Assembly (NCBI GenBank): GCA_900618795.1
Contig: UYJD01000005.1
Coordinates: 1,845,603-1,909,602 of the forward strand
DNA: 64,000 nucleotides
From: Cyanodermella asteris
Lineage: Eukaryota; Ascomycota; Lecanoromycetes; Ostropales; Stictidaceae
Direction of reading: 5' to 3'
Shown: piece by piece, positions 21,467-32,470 of the stretch
How the letters are laid out: each line of letters begins with the position of its first letter
How positions within the stretch are numbered: the first letter of the stretch is position 1
Program-made: the position numbers and the translations under genes
The notes under the pieces: generated by a model
What the model saw: only the letters and a program-made list of their open reading frames with translations
Database searches by the model: none
What the model was told of the DNA's origin: nothing

Positions 21467-22335
21467 ATGACCAGATTCCGCCCTTGCATAGATCTCCATT
21501 CTGGCCAGGTCAAGCAGATCGTGGGCGGGACACTTAGCGACCGCGCCGACAATCTCAAGACGAATTATGTCTCTACGAATCCGGCGGGCCATTATGCTCG
21601 GCTCTATAGAGACAATGACTGCATTGGCGCTCATGTGATCATGCTGGGTCCAGGCAACGCAGATGCTGCCAAAGAGGCTGTTCAGGCCTGGCCTAATGGT
21701 CTGCAAGTGGGCGGTGGCATCAACGAAACGAATGCCCAAGAATGGATCAACAACGGCGCCGAGAAGGTTTGACAATATCCTCGCAATGCAAGACCTAGGC
21801 TAGAAAGTCTCAGGTCATCATCACATCCTACCTGTTCCCAGATGCCAAGTTCTCTCAAGACCGATTGCAGGCCGTCTTGAACGCACTTGGCGGACACAGA
21901 AGCAAACTTGTGGTTGACCTCAGTTGCCGGCGCCATGAAGGAAAATGGGTCGTGGCCATGAACAAATGGCAGACCTTGACAGACATGGAGGTCAACGAGG
22001 GTAAGTTCGCTGCCATGGAGGGGGGTCGACGTCGGCTAAGCATCGCAGACAGCATCAGACAACTCGAGCCCTTTTGCTCGGAGTTTTTGATACACGCTGC
22101 CGATAACGAGGGTCTGCAGCGCGGAATTGATCAGGACTTGGTCCGCCAGCTCGGAAAATGGTGTTCGATACCTGTTACTTACGCTGGCGGTGGGAGACAC
22201 CTCGAAGATATGCGTCTGGTGAATGAATTGAGCGGCGGCCGAGTGGATTTGACGATTGGCAGCGCGTTGGATATCTTCGGCGGTTCTGGCGTCCGATTTG
22301 CCGAGTGCGTCGCCTGGAACCAGTCTTTACAGTAG
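21467..22335 (+). CDS. HIS6: ProFAR isomerase (histidine biosynthesis), 2 exons
   Basis: TIM-barrel enzyme converting ProFAR to PRFAR, the fourth step of histidine synthesis; cytosolic. Exons 21467-21766 and 21814-22335 with a 47-nt intron (GTTTGA...CTCAG) join K-V-I-I-T-S in frame; 273 residues. Motifs: [18 protein letters not shown] at the N-terminus (conserved catalytic Asp), LQVGGGIN (phosphate loop), VVDLSCRR, and TYAGGGR with [13 protein letters not shown] near the end. Eukaryotic HisA-like length. The donor GTTTGA is unusual; failing to splice gives a stop at once. Confidence 0.94.
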
Positions 22336-24168
22336 CTTAGTCGAATCAAGGACTCAGATCTACTGGGAACATGGTCTGTTTCGAGATGCTGACTCGGTAG
22401 CAAGGTTCATGATTCTAATCTTGGTCCAAGAGTTTTGTCACTCCATCGGGACCACATGTCTTGGTAATAGTTTCGGCCCGTCGCGGTGCTTAGTGTTCTA
22501 CGCCAAAATGTCACGAAGCGAGCACGCCCGCTTCCCAGGGCCGTAGGCGAGTAGTACAAGATCGCTCCTTCGGCAGCTAGCTGACGGAACAAAGCACGAG
22601 TCGCATCTGCCCGCCTAGACGAGGTTTCACGGATTGCGCTGACGAGTGTTGCTAGACGTACATGCAGGCAGTCGGCATCCGTCAGGATTGAGTGCACAGA
22701 CAAGAGGCGCTTGCAGGGTCGAATGCGCAGAAGCGCATGCTGGATTCAGCTGAGCACATCGAATTAGGCAAATGAGCAATAGTGGAAGTGGACCGGGGCT
22801 CCGCTACACCACACTCGTGAAGCCGCGAAGCAATGCGAGAAAGCCGCGGTCACTAGGTCGCCAGCACAAAGGTGATTGACCAAGTACGCCTGGCGTGAAG
22901 TCTGCGGGGTGAAGATCCGATAGAGCTGGCTGTGCCTATTTGCCGTAGTCGAGCATCAGCGCAAGGCGGGTGGGCAAAAGTCGTTGCGCATCTTGGCGTT
23001 TCGCGCTCACATCTTGCACCCGCAAAATTTGTATGGGCAACCATGTCGGTTGTAATTGATATTTACATGGATATAATTCGCTTGACTTGAGTTTCATGAT
23101 TCCGCGCTGCTTAGGGGTAAATTAGATCGCCGATGGGTGCGGACCTGGCATGCGCAGCGACTTTTGCCCACCCGCCTTGAGCGTTTGAGCGGCGAAGAAT
23201 TCCAGTAGGCGAAGCAGGGGTTGTCCCCGGCCGCGCTCAGCAAAATGTTCTGCAGCACGCCACCAGACCTCAACCGGCGGATAACCGTCTCGGAAAGGCT
23301 CCACCGATCCACTGCTGCGAGAGCAGACCGAAGCGTCAACGCACAACGGCCATTGGTCCAGACACGCGACGGCCCTTGGGCGTTGTGCTGCATCCATGGG
23401 CTTGCCAAGCAGCACAGGGCAGCATTTCGCTGCTGATGGCTGGAATCGCAGTCCGCAAATGATCACGGTGGAACGTGAGATATGCTGCTTGTGTCCCCTG
23501 TGGCCTTCAGGGGCTGATTGGCCTCACTCATCTTGTCGTTGGAAGCTGCTCCGACAGCCATTATTGGTGCTCGACGAGCAACCGTCCCTCTGATCCCGAG
23601 CCGATTGGCCTGCCTCACAAGGTCGCATCGTGCCTCTGCCCGTCAAGCTTTGTGCGGTCCAGGGCCGGCCTGCTGCCATCTTACGCGGCGGCTGTCAGGA
23701 AGAAAGCTTACCACAGGTGGAAGGGGAAAAGACCGGCGTGCCGTCTCTCAGAATCCTTCCACAAGATCCACAACGTGATGGATCCATGCCCATCCTGCAC
23801 GTCTTCCCGCCCCCGGCCAACTCCACTCCTAGGGGTGAAGAGATAGTCGTCTCCTTGTGCCATCATGTCTCCTTCGCGTTTACTACCAACCCTTCTCTCT
23901 GTCCTGCAAATTCGTTAACTCCCCCGAGCACCGCATATTGAGCGTTCCCTGCTGTTGACATTCGCTTTTCCCCCGCATATTGAACAAAGACATCATCACG
24001 ACTGATCCTCACATCGTGCATCCGCCGCTGTCTCGGTCCAAGCCCGTTCTGCCTCGACCAGTCCAATCAACATCTTCCCTCAGCATCAGATATCCGAACA
24101 CTGAGGCACCCCGACGCACCCGCCGCATGCTGTAACCGCCTTGCCCGTTTCCCTGCCAATGGGACGAG
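22336..24168. other. 1.8-kb gene-less spacer with inverted-repeat unit
   Basis: No coding sequence recognised. It holds the 224-bp inverted-repeat unit at 22959-23182 and, at its right end, a pyrimidine-rich leader of the GT90 gene. Confidence 0.5.
22959..23182. repeat. 224-bp unit with 32-bp terminal inverted repeats
   Basis: Left arm 22959-22990 and right arm 23151-23182 are inverted copies matching at 30 of 32 positions, with a shared core CAAGGCGGGTGGGCAAAAGT. The 160-nt interior shows no ORF. No target-site duplication is visible. It could be a MITE, or a hairpin-forming regulatory piece. Confidence 0.65.
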
Positions 24169-26016
24169 ATGTACCCTTTCAGTCGCCGAATATTGCTGCC
24201 AGCATGCACCATTGCCTTCTTCTTCTTCACTCTGCACTGGCTGCACAGCGAACGTGTTAGCGCACCCGAGATTACCCATTCTTCAACCGCATCCACCTTC
24301 TTCACCTCCGACCCTCCACACCCTATCGATCACTTGCGAGCCCAGGCCGAGATCGACTTCCAGCAGCTACTAAGCAAGCAAACGCGCGGGCGCAAAGCTA
24401 CAGTGAAAGCATATGAAGAACGGCGTGGACGACGACCCCCGCCCGGATTCGACCAATGGCTCAAATTTGCAGAAGCAAAGGATGCAATCGTGATCGAAGA
24501 CTTCTTCGATCGTATATATGCGGATCTTGCCCCGTTTTGGGCCACAAAGCCTGTCCATCTTCGGCAGCAAGCCAACAGGCACCATATGCGCATCGAAGTA
24601 AGAGACGGCAAGGCTAATATAATTTCACACTATGACCAGCCATGGATGAATCTCTGGGGCGATCTGATCGGCACGATATCAGAGCACTTACCAGACCTCA
24701 CAGTGCCCATCAATGACATGGACGAACCAAGGGTTATTGCGCCGTACGACGTCGTTGAGAAAAGCATGGCCAAATACCTCAAGAGTCAAAAGATAGTTGC
24801 CAGGAACAAGCTGATAACGAAATATTCGACCACGGGAGAGGTGGATGGTGTCAACCCCTATCCAGGCATTGGCGACATTTGGCTCCACGACGAAAACCGC
24901 TATTGGGACTTGACAGTTGCCGGCTGCTCGCCCAAAAGCCCTGCACGTGCCAGTCACAAGCCGGACTTCGACTTCAAGAAGCCCATTCCCATGTCCAAAG
25001 ACTTCCCTGCTCACAGCTACTATGGATATGTTGCGAATTGGACGCTGGCCAAATCTGCGTGTGACTATCCGGTCCTACAAGGCATTCACGGCTCTTTCGT
25101 CGAACCTCTGTCCCTGCAGACTACAACCCGGCTGGTTCCTATGTTCGGTGGTTCAAAGATATCTGTAAACAACGACATACTGTTGCCTCCGGCGATGTAT
25201 TGGTCCAACGATTCACGATTCGATATTAAGCAGCAAGACGGCGGTGCCTGGGAGGAAAAGAAAAGCCAAATCGTTTGGCGTGGTGCCCAGACTGGTGGTA
25301 ACAACCACGAAGAGAACTGGACTCGATTTCACCGTCACCGCATCGTCTCAATGCTTAACGCAAGCACGGTGGCGATAGGCGAACAAGATCCACATGGTAT
25401 GGGCCCCAACTTTGCTCTCCCGGACCGCGACGCATACAAGTTGAAGGCGGAGTCTCTTTCCGACTGGGTCAAACACAGTGCTGATGTCGCGTTTGGCGAC
25501 ATCATGTGCGCACCGAACAAGCCGGACAAGTATCCCAAGAATATCACTTCCTGTCCTTACAATGAACAATGGTACGATATTGGGCATAAAATGCCCCTGA
25601 CGGAGCAGTTGAATTACAAGTATCTGCCGGACGTTGATGGAAATTCCTTCTCTGGACGTTACCGTGCTTTCCTGGACTCTACAAGCCTACCTATCAAAGC
25701 TACCATCTATGATGAATGGCATGACACTCGCTTGGTCCCCTGGATGCACTTCGTTCCAATGGACAACTCCTTCACGGACCTCTACGGCATCATGGAATAC
25801 TTTATGGGTAGTAAGGGCTACGGACCCAACGGTCAGCGTGGTTCTCCAGGGCATGATCGTGCCGCAAGAGAGATCGCCCTCGGCGGCAAAGCATGGGCGG
25901 AAAAGGTCCTCCGAAGAGAGGACATGCAGGTGTATGTATTCAGATTGATGCTCGAGTGGGCGCGGTTACTCGACGATAACCGCGACAGGCTTGGCTGGAC
26001 TCCTGGATGGACTTGA
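24169..26016 (+). CDS. GT90/CAP10-family glycosyltransferase
   Basis: Intronless, 615 residues. Residues 8-25 (ILLPACTIAFFFFTLHWL) form one signal-anchor, so a type II Golgi protein is expected. The luminal domain has CAP10/CAP64-type features: YDQPWMNLWGDLI, WLHDENRYWDLT, KSQIVWRGAQTGG, HADV-like segment SADVAFGDIMCAP, and MPLTEQLNYKYLPDVDGNSFSGRYRAF, the signature nucleotide-sugar part. NxT/S sites occur (NWTLAKS, NDS, NWT). In Cryptococcus such enzymes act in capsule or beta-1,2-xylose transfer; the substrate here is unknown. Confidence 0.9.
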   Translation: MYPFSRRILLPACTIAFFFFTLHWLHSERVSAPEITHSSTASTFFTSDPPHPIDHLRAQAEIDFQQLLSKQTRGRKATVKAYEERRGRRPPPGFDQWLKFAEAKDAIVIEDFFDRIYADLAPFWATKPVHLRQQANRHHMRIEVRDGKANIISHYDQPWMNLWGDLIGTISEHLPDLTVPINDMDEPRVIAPYDVVEKSMAKYLKSQKIVARNKLITKYSTTGEVDGVNPYPGIGDIWLHDENRYWDLTVAGCSPKSPARASHKPDFDFKKPIPMSKDFPAHSYYGYVANWTLAKSACDYPVLQGIHGSFVEPLSLQTTTRLVPMFGGSKISVNNDILLPPAMYWSNDSRFDIKQQDGGAWEEKKSQIVWRGAQTGGNNHEENWTRFHRHRIVSMLNASTVAIGEQDPHGMGPNFALPDRDAYKLKAESLSDWVKHSADVAFGDIMCAPNKPDKYPKNITSCPYNEQWYDIGHKMPLTEQLNYKYLPDVDGNSFSGRYRAFLDSTSLPIKATIYDEWHDTRLVPWMHFVPMDNSFTDLYGIMEYFMGSKGYGPNGQRGSPGHDRAAREIALGGKAWAEKVLRREDMQVYVFRLMLEWARLLDDNRDRLGWTPGWT

Positions 26017-26940
26017 AGCACGGGACCCGTTCTCGCACCATCTTTCCAACCACATTTCATCAGTCTTCTCCCCAGGCGTCGTGGCTCGAAGGTCTTGGCC
26101 TTTGCGATAGCCCAGCCATACTCGGGGACTGTTCCAGCTTCACGACGGTTCAGAGGGTCTTTTTCCAGGCTCTCACGGGAGCATCGAAATCCGTCTACGA
26201 CTCAATGTGACGATATGCAAAGCTTGTTCTGGAAGGGACAGTCATCACACAGCGCCCGAGGATTTGACTCCGCCCATTGGGCATACAATTTCAACTACCT
26301 ATCGGTGTCGACCATAAAATGCAAAGCGCGTGCAGTGGCAGGAAGACCTCCGAATATTAGCTCATGCCGCAGGCCGAGCCATCTCTTTATTTCTTTGAGC
26401 AACACGGCATAATCGACCTTGTGTTTGGGGACTTGATGGTTGGGAGGCAATAGAGGCAACCTTCTCAACTGTACAAAGCATCAGCATTGAAGCACAGCGC
26501 ATCGTCAGATCGCGCACTCAATTTGCCCGCATTATTACTTTATTGCTTAGAATGGCAGCCAGATAATCTGGAATTAATTAAATATGCGTGGGCTTGTCCA
26601 GATCGACTCTCATCAGTTGGGCCGTGACAAATGATCCACTTCGACGAAACACGACGGGCAGTCGTCCAGGCCGTACTAGTATGTGACCAGCGCTTAGCTC
26701 CGAACACGACGTCGAATGCCAAATGAAAGATAGCGATGCCGACCGCTGAGGTACTAGGAAGTACCTAGTAGTACCGTGACTCGGGGATCTCCCAAGTCAT
26801 AACTGTGGCTGTGAAGCTGCGGGCCGTCAGCGGCTCTGCGGAGCTTCGTGCGGCGTCTGGTCGGACACCTTGTCAACACAAGATTCACGATTCGTCTCAG
26901 CTTCAACAGGTTCTTCGACAGGACACGCAAGTCCGACACC
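26017..26940. other. Spacer upstream of SPC3
   Basis: About 920 bp without a supported gene. A near-palindromic GGTACT/AGTACC motif lies at 26750-26775. Confidence 0.5.
26750..26775. repeat. GGTACT...AGTACC nested palindrome
   Basis: GGTACT AGGA AGTACC followed by TAGTAGTACC gives nested 6-bp inverted repeats about 165 bp before the SPC3 ATG. Possibly a dimeric factor site; no known factor assigned. Confidence 0.35.
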
Positions 26941-27824
26941 ATGCATTCCTCACTAGTGCGACTACAGAATGTTTTCGGGTTCTTCACTACCGCCGCTTTC
27001 ACTGTCGCAGCTTTCGTTGCACTCTCCACTTTCTTATTTGACCAGAAGCCTTCGGCCGACCTCGTTGTCCGCAATGTACAAGTGTCAGTAACTCACGCCT
27101 TTGGCCTCAGGCTAGATCTCACGCTGTCGCGCCCGTCACACGGCTTCTGTCAGTTCATCAAGGAACACGTTGCTAATGTATGCGCAGTGTGAAGGGAAGA
27201 CCTCATTACCACAGTACGAAAAAGGAGGAATATGCTCACATCAAGTTCGATCTGGACGCCGACTTCACCTCGCTCTTCAACTGGAACACCAAACAGATAT
27301 TCGTCTGGGTGACAGCAACGTATCCTTCAGGTAACCCCTCCGAGCCTCCCTCCGAGGCCATCATCTGGGACACCATCATCAATTCACACGCTCAACTCAA
27401 CTCTCCCTGGACCGTCGAGAACCTCAAGTCTTACGTCCCCTTCCTTCCCCAAGACGCCAAAGCCAAGAAATCGAAACCGAGGACCGCAGCGCAGAAGGCC
27501 AAGGCCAAGGCGGCTGCCGAGACAAACCCAGGCAAGATTGTGTTGAAGAACCAGAAGCCAAAGTACCAGATAACGGACGTGACGGGAAAATTGGCCGAGA
27601 GGAGTAACGTGACGCTGGAGGTTGGGTGGAATGTGCAGCCTTGGGTCGGCGCCTTGTGGTGGACGCTCAAGGAGGGGAATAGGCTGGGTAAGTGGGAGGG
27701 TGTCAAGGGCGGACGAAGCAGCGCTTTTGACATGCCGTCGTTGAAGGGAAAGAAGAGTGAGTCCGTTGTTGGACAGAAGGCAACACCAAAGGCCGGAAAG
27801 GCGGAGCCGGTGGTTGGTAGATGA
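26941..27824 (+). CDS. SPC3: Signal peptidase complex subunit 3, 2 exons
   Basis: Single-pass ER membrane protein essential for signal-peptide cleavage. Exon 1 26941-27083, 104-nt intron with the non-canonical donor GTCAGT, exon 2 27188-27824; 259 residues. The junction restores NVQVVKGRPHY, strictly kept in this family; the open frame through the donor would lose it. N-terminus MHSSLVRLQNVFGFFTT leads into one TM (to about residue 34); the luminal domain has KFDLDADFTSLFNWNTKQIF and LEVGWNVQPWVG. Fungal peculiarity: a Lys/Ala-rich insert (about residues 145-170) and a C-terminal basic tail. Converges with VPS36. Confidence 0.93.
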
Positions 27825-27933
27825 TCATTGCCGACGAATTAACAAGTAAGCTTCATGGGGACTTGAACATGTCCAAGATCGCATGAGATCAGAGTTCCAT
27901 GCATGGGTAATAAATGATTTTTATGTCTATTTT

Positions 27934-29763
27934 TCATATCGTCACTGTAAGCATGTTCCGGTTAACGTCTCCGATGATATCATCAGCAGCCTCGATCGAA
28001 ACGAACGCATTATCCCAGAATCTCACGCCTTCAATCCCTTCCTCTCTCACCAGCCTGCCTCGCTCCTCTGCCATTTCGAGCTCCTCAATGGCTACGCCCA
28101 CAGTCCAGCCGAAGCGATTCGCAACATCAATGACTGAAACCCCGCGCCCAAACGATCGCCAGTCCCAAACGAGATCCTCTTCTGGAGGGATCTCTTTCAG
28201 ATCTCTCAGGTAACTCAGAAGTTGGTCGATTGTTTTGTCACCGGTGCGGTCTCGACTCTGGACAACCACAACCCCGTTCTTGAACGTCCTGAGCCGAAGT
28301 GGCAGACCAAGCGTCTCCCATAACCGCGCGGCTTTGGCAAAATCATCCGGCGAGGCACTATCCTTGCCTTCATTGCTTCGGCTCCAATCTGCGTAGAGAT
28401 CCACAAGGTTCATGATTCCACCTGACTTACGGAGCGCCCCAATCGCATCGTTCGTCAAGTAGTCTGCCAGAACACGTGACAATTGCTTGAGATAGCCCAT
28501 CTCAGCGGAAGTACCGGTGCCGAACTGATCCCTGCTCATTTTCATCTCCAACGCTCCAGCTTGTTCACGAAGTATAATGTCGGCTGCGCTTTCATTACCC
28601 TTGCCAGACATGTTTTCCGCTAGGGCCATGATCTCTTTGGCGGATGCCATCAGTGACTCGAGATCTGCAAAAGCAGTGTTCAGCATAGTTCCTGTCTGTT
28701 CGCGCCTCTCTAGTCCCCGTCGTTCCAGCCCTGCAATGCCAACAACGCGACTTTCCGGCGTTGCTGCTCCAGAGCGAGACGGCGAGTCGCCGCCAGAAGC
28801 CAAAGACTGTGCACTTGGCGCGAGCGGTGCCGATGCGAGCAGCCACTTCTTCTGGGTCATTGCACTTTTAAATCTCTCGTAGAAGACCTTGTCGCCACCC
28901 GAACGAAACGATAGCTTGATCGAGTATGGTTCTGTCTGCTCGTCGATGATTTTATCGGTCTCGAGAAGCGGGCCTGGAGATCCTGCTCGATTGTCCGAGG
29001 GTTTGGAGGACGAAGCATGACTGAGAGTTGCGGACGGTAAAGCCGAACCACAAATCTCACACAAGGTCAGCGAAGGGTGATTATTGAAGGTGCATTTCGG
29101 ACATTGTATCGTCCTCCGGTTTCTGGAGTTGTTTGTCTGCTCACTGGGCATTCCAGGAAGTGGCCCTGTGGCAGCTGATACTGGTGATCTTGCAGCAGCA
29201 ATGGCTGACTTGGTAAGTACCTTCATCTCGGGTTTGATGCCACATGTCTGACATGGCGGGATCGGAGTCTGGGTGGTAACCGTGACGGGGTCGAAGCCCA
29301 CCGGCAAAGGGTTGGAGTAGGAGCAGATAGGGCACACCCAATTCCCGGCGGAAGAGCGTGCAGGAGCCGGAGGAGCCTCAAACTGACTGCGAGTAGCGGA
29401 TGCAGGTGAAGATGAATTGCTTCGAGAACGTGACTCCTGCAACCGCGAGAAAGCTGGCAGGCTCAAGCCACGCTTCGCCTTGGGGAAAATGGTAATCTTA
29501 GGAGAAGACCGTACCAGGAAACCGGCATAGAATTCAAATCGGTCGATGTCTTTCAAGAAAATGGCTGCCGAGTTCTGCCGAGGATTAGGCGCATCGACGT
29601 AGCATATTCGATGGGATGTAAGATATGCAGAGCCATCCTGATGGTCGGGAAGCTTGTATTTTCCCTCATAGAGCCCAACTCCATCCGTTATGAACAAGAC
29701 TGTCTCATCGGGGAGCAGTTCCGGTCGAAGGGCAGTGGTGAGATCAAGGCCTTGCAATGACAT
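27934..29763 (-). CDS. VPS36: ESCRT-II subunit Vps36
   Basis: Endosomal sorting protein that binds phosphoinositide and ubiquitin. Intronless, 609 residues. Domains: a GLUE domain at 1-100 interrupted after KRGL by a long insert, with two NZF-type zinc fingers: WVCPICSY...CQTCG (about 142-174) and QCPKCTFNNHPSLTLCEICG (220-239). The GLUE domain resumes at PYSIKLSFRSGGDKVFYERF. The C-terminal half is the EAP30/Vps36 winged-helix part (YLKQLSRVLADYL..., FGWTVGVAIEELEMAEE). Architecture equals yeast Vps36. Confidence 0.94.
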   Translation of the reverse strand: MSLQGLDLTTALRPELLPDETVLFITDGVGLYEGKYKLPDHQDGSAYLTSHRICYVDAPNPRQNSAAIFLKDIDRFEFYAGFLVRSSPKITIFPKAKRGLSLPAFSRLQESRSRSNSSSPASATRSQFEAPPAPARSSAGNWVCPICSYSNPLPVGFDPVTVTTQTPIPPCQTCGIKPEMKVLTKSAIAAARSPVSAATGPLPGMPSEQTNNSRNRRTIQCPKCTFNNHPSLTLCEICGSALPSATLSHASSSKPSDNRAGSPGPLLETDKIIDEQTEPYSIKLSFRSGGDKVFYERFKSAMTQKKWLLASAPLAPSAQSLASGGDSPSRSGAATPESRVVGIAGLERRGLERREQTGTMLNTAFADLESLMASAKEIMALAENMSGKGNESAADIILREQAGALEMKMSRDQFGTGTSAEMGYLKQLSRVLADYLTNDAIGALRKSGGIMNLVDLYADWSRSNEGKDSASPDDFAKAARLWETLGLPLRLRTFKNGVVVVQSRDRTGDKTIDQLLSYLRDLKEIPPEEDLVWDWRSFGRGVSVIDVANRFGWTVGVAIEELEMAEERGRLVREEGIEGVRFWDNAFVSIEAADDIIGDVNRNMLTVTI

Positions 29764-30442
29764 TCAGAAAATGAGCAGTCCGATGCCGAGGAACAGGACC
29801 CAGGCAGTGAGCACGTGGGGAAAGTAGTGCTGTCTTCCGGCCTGTTGAGCCGTTGTTCAAATGAGAAAATGAGGTATCGGGTAAGGAGGAGCGCAGAGCG
29901 AGTGAGATATCACGCAAGCCAACTGATGCGGATCAACTTGTATTTATGCTGGTTACTATAAACCAGTTATGATTATCGAGTTTCTACGATTACGGATTGA
30001 ACCGGATGCACCTTGTAATCTTGAAAACACCGGCTCCGGCGGTCAGCTCCACGGCATACATTATTTTTGTCATCCATATGACTGGTTTCGCTGGATCCGC
30101 TACTCTCTCGGCAGCATGAAGAGTGTTCAAGTCGAATATACGAAGCTTTTCACGCACTGCTGGCGTCTTAACCTCGACGAGGAGGTTCGTTAGGTAAGCA
30201 GGCACTGCCAGGGCCGGCGGAGAGTGAAGCTAAGCCGCATTTGGCTGGTCACCGCCTGCCCTTGACTTCCCTTCGCACGCGCCTGCCCTCTCCATCTCCG
30301 CTTCACATCACCCTGACCGAAGCATGACACTACTTCTTACAAACCTCTCCTCCTAGCATAGACCAAACTGATAGCACACACGGTGCCTTTCGTAGCACTC
30401 GCCTCTCCTCCGACATTTCGTGTTCACCATCGGCCGATCGAC
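29764..30442. other. Divergent spacer VPS36/THP3-like
   Basis: About 680 bp; nothing recognised besides a pyrimidine-rich stretch just before the start at 30443. Confidence 0.5.
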
Positions 30443-32039
30443 ATGACCATGTACCGTAAGCGCTAATTGCCTGGCCGCAAATTTGCCCATAGCGACTGAC
30501 GGTTCAGCAGACCCATCCTATACTCCCGTTCCCGTAAGAACCACCCTCGGAGGTACACCAGCCATGACAAACCAGATGTCTCAGCATCCACCCGGTACAC
30601 AGACACCGCAGAGATCAGGCCGAGTCTGGCCAGATCCAGTGCGATTATATGTCCAGCGCGCCTTCGCCGAGGACAACACCATCGAAGGCATCGGTAAAAG
30701 TGAAATTGAAGCGAAGCTCAAAGAGATCATTTCGTCAGCTGCCGAGCAAGGCCAGGTCAATTACATCGACTGGAATAGCTTGCACCTCCCCCAACAAATG
30801 TTATTGTCAGAACGCATCGGGAACCAGATGATTCAATCTCCTGGCTTCCGCGTTTCTGGACTTTCTCTCCATGATACTAACCCTCAAACCCCTGAGAACC
30901 TCCGGAAACGGAAATCCGGCAGCCTGGACCTTGACAATGACTATTCTCCAGAGGCTACCACCCCACCATGGCGAACGGGGAGCCCAAACACTAATGGCAA
31001 ATCTCTGTCCCTTGAAGCACGGATCACCCAGCCAAGTAAACGTCAAAAGGCGGGCATGGCCCTTCCGAAGTCATCGCAGTCGGACCTCGAGAGAGAGAAG
31101 AGAAAGCAACGATTCCAACAGAAGGGCGCACCCGTTGTTAGTCGCGAGCTCGATCCCGAGACCGTCACGCTAGGCCCTGTGGTTGGTCGTAATCAAAATC
31201 TGGAAAAGAAGTATCTCCGTTTGACCGCTGCTCCAAACCCTGCGATGGTCCGACCCCTGAACATCTTGCAACAGACACTGGATTTCCTCAAGCGCAAGTG
31301 GCGACAGACGGGGGACTACTCGTACATTTGCGATCAGTTCAAGTCACTCCGCCAAGATCTGACCGTACAGCACATCAAGACCGACTTCACGGTAAACGTA
31401 TATGAGATCCATGCCAGGATTGCTCTCGAAAAAGGAGACATGGGTGAGTATAACCAGTGCCAAACGCAACTGCAGGCACTGTATGCGCAGAATCTAGGAG
31501 GCCATCCCGTGGAGTTCAAGGCTTATCGCATTCTTTATTTCCTTCTTACTTGCAGCCGTTCCGACATGAGTGATGTTCTTGCGGACTTGACACCGACAGA
31601 GAAAAGGGAGCCAGCGATCAAACATGCATTGGACGCGCGTAGTGCGCTTGCAATGGGCAACTACCATCGCTTCTTCAGATTGTATCTCGAAACCCCGAAT
31701 ATGGGCGCTTATCTGATGGACATGTTTGTCGTCAGGGAACGCCTTGCCGCTCTGGCCAGCATGTGCAAAGCGTAAGTCTAGACACATCTTCAAGGCATTG
31801 ACCAAAGCTAACTCAATCGCAGATACAAGCCGGACATCAAACTGCGCGTTGTGACGGAAGAGCTAGGCTTCGAGTCCGATGGCGATGCCGCCACGTTCAT
31901 CTTAGAGCACGGCAACGAAAGCTTTCTTCACCAAGACGCTGCCGAAGAAGTTCGTTTCCTGACCGGCAAGGTCGGGAGCGTCTTTGACACGGCCCGAAGA
32001 AATGCCTTTGCACAGTACAATCGAAAGGGTCCAATATAG
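30443..32039 (+). CDS. THP3: SAC3/GANP-family protein, Thp3/LENG8-like, 3 exons
   Basis: Likely nuclear mRNA-metabolism factor (yeast Thp3 pairs with Csn12 in transcription elongation and splicing). Exons 30443-30455, 30508-31771 and 31823-32039; 497 residues. The first exon has only 13 nt (MTMY). The second exon can begin at 30508 or 30511 because the acceptor reads TTCAGCAG (NAGNAG); both keep the frame. The N-terminal half is disordered with KRKSGS and SKRQKAG basic patches; the SAC3/GANP domain runs from LEKKYLRLTAAP through RPLNILQQTLDFLKRKW, SLRQDLTVQHIKTDFTVNVY and GEYNQCQTQLQALY to the end. Paralogue identity is by recall of the LENG8 group, not by search. Confidence 0.87.
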
Positions 32040-32470
32040 CCGAGCACGTCTCAGATGGCTGTCCATCTATGACCATCAACATGACTATCACGAACAGGAT
32101 CTTCTTGCTTCACGACGCGTATGCATGACGAAAATTCTCCCCGATGCGGCTTGCGAGTGTCCTGCGAGCCCGAATTGCATAAACGAATAACATTTGTGTT
32201 GTTGATATCTGTTTTACTGAACACGGAAACCGACAAAAGGTTGGACCTCATAGATCCGACGCGGCATGTTCTTAGGGGCAGTGCGCATGGGATGCAGCGT
32301 AAACTTACGCTCGGAATGTGGAATCTTGTCTTTCGGAGCGAAATTCTGTGGCACGATTTTGCACGTGGCATGATGACTTGGAGAGTCACTTCCATTAGTA
32401 GACGGTATGAAGACTTCATTGCTGATCTCATCCAACCGCGCAGCCAGGCATGCTTGTCAAGCGTTTTGTA
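32040..32470. other. Convergent 3' spacer
   Basis: About 430 bp between convergent 3' ends; nothing recognised. Confidence 0.5.
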
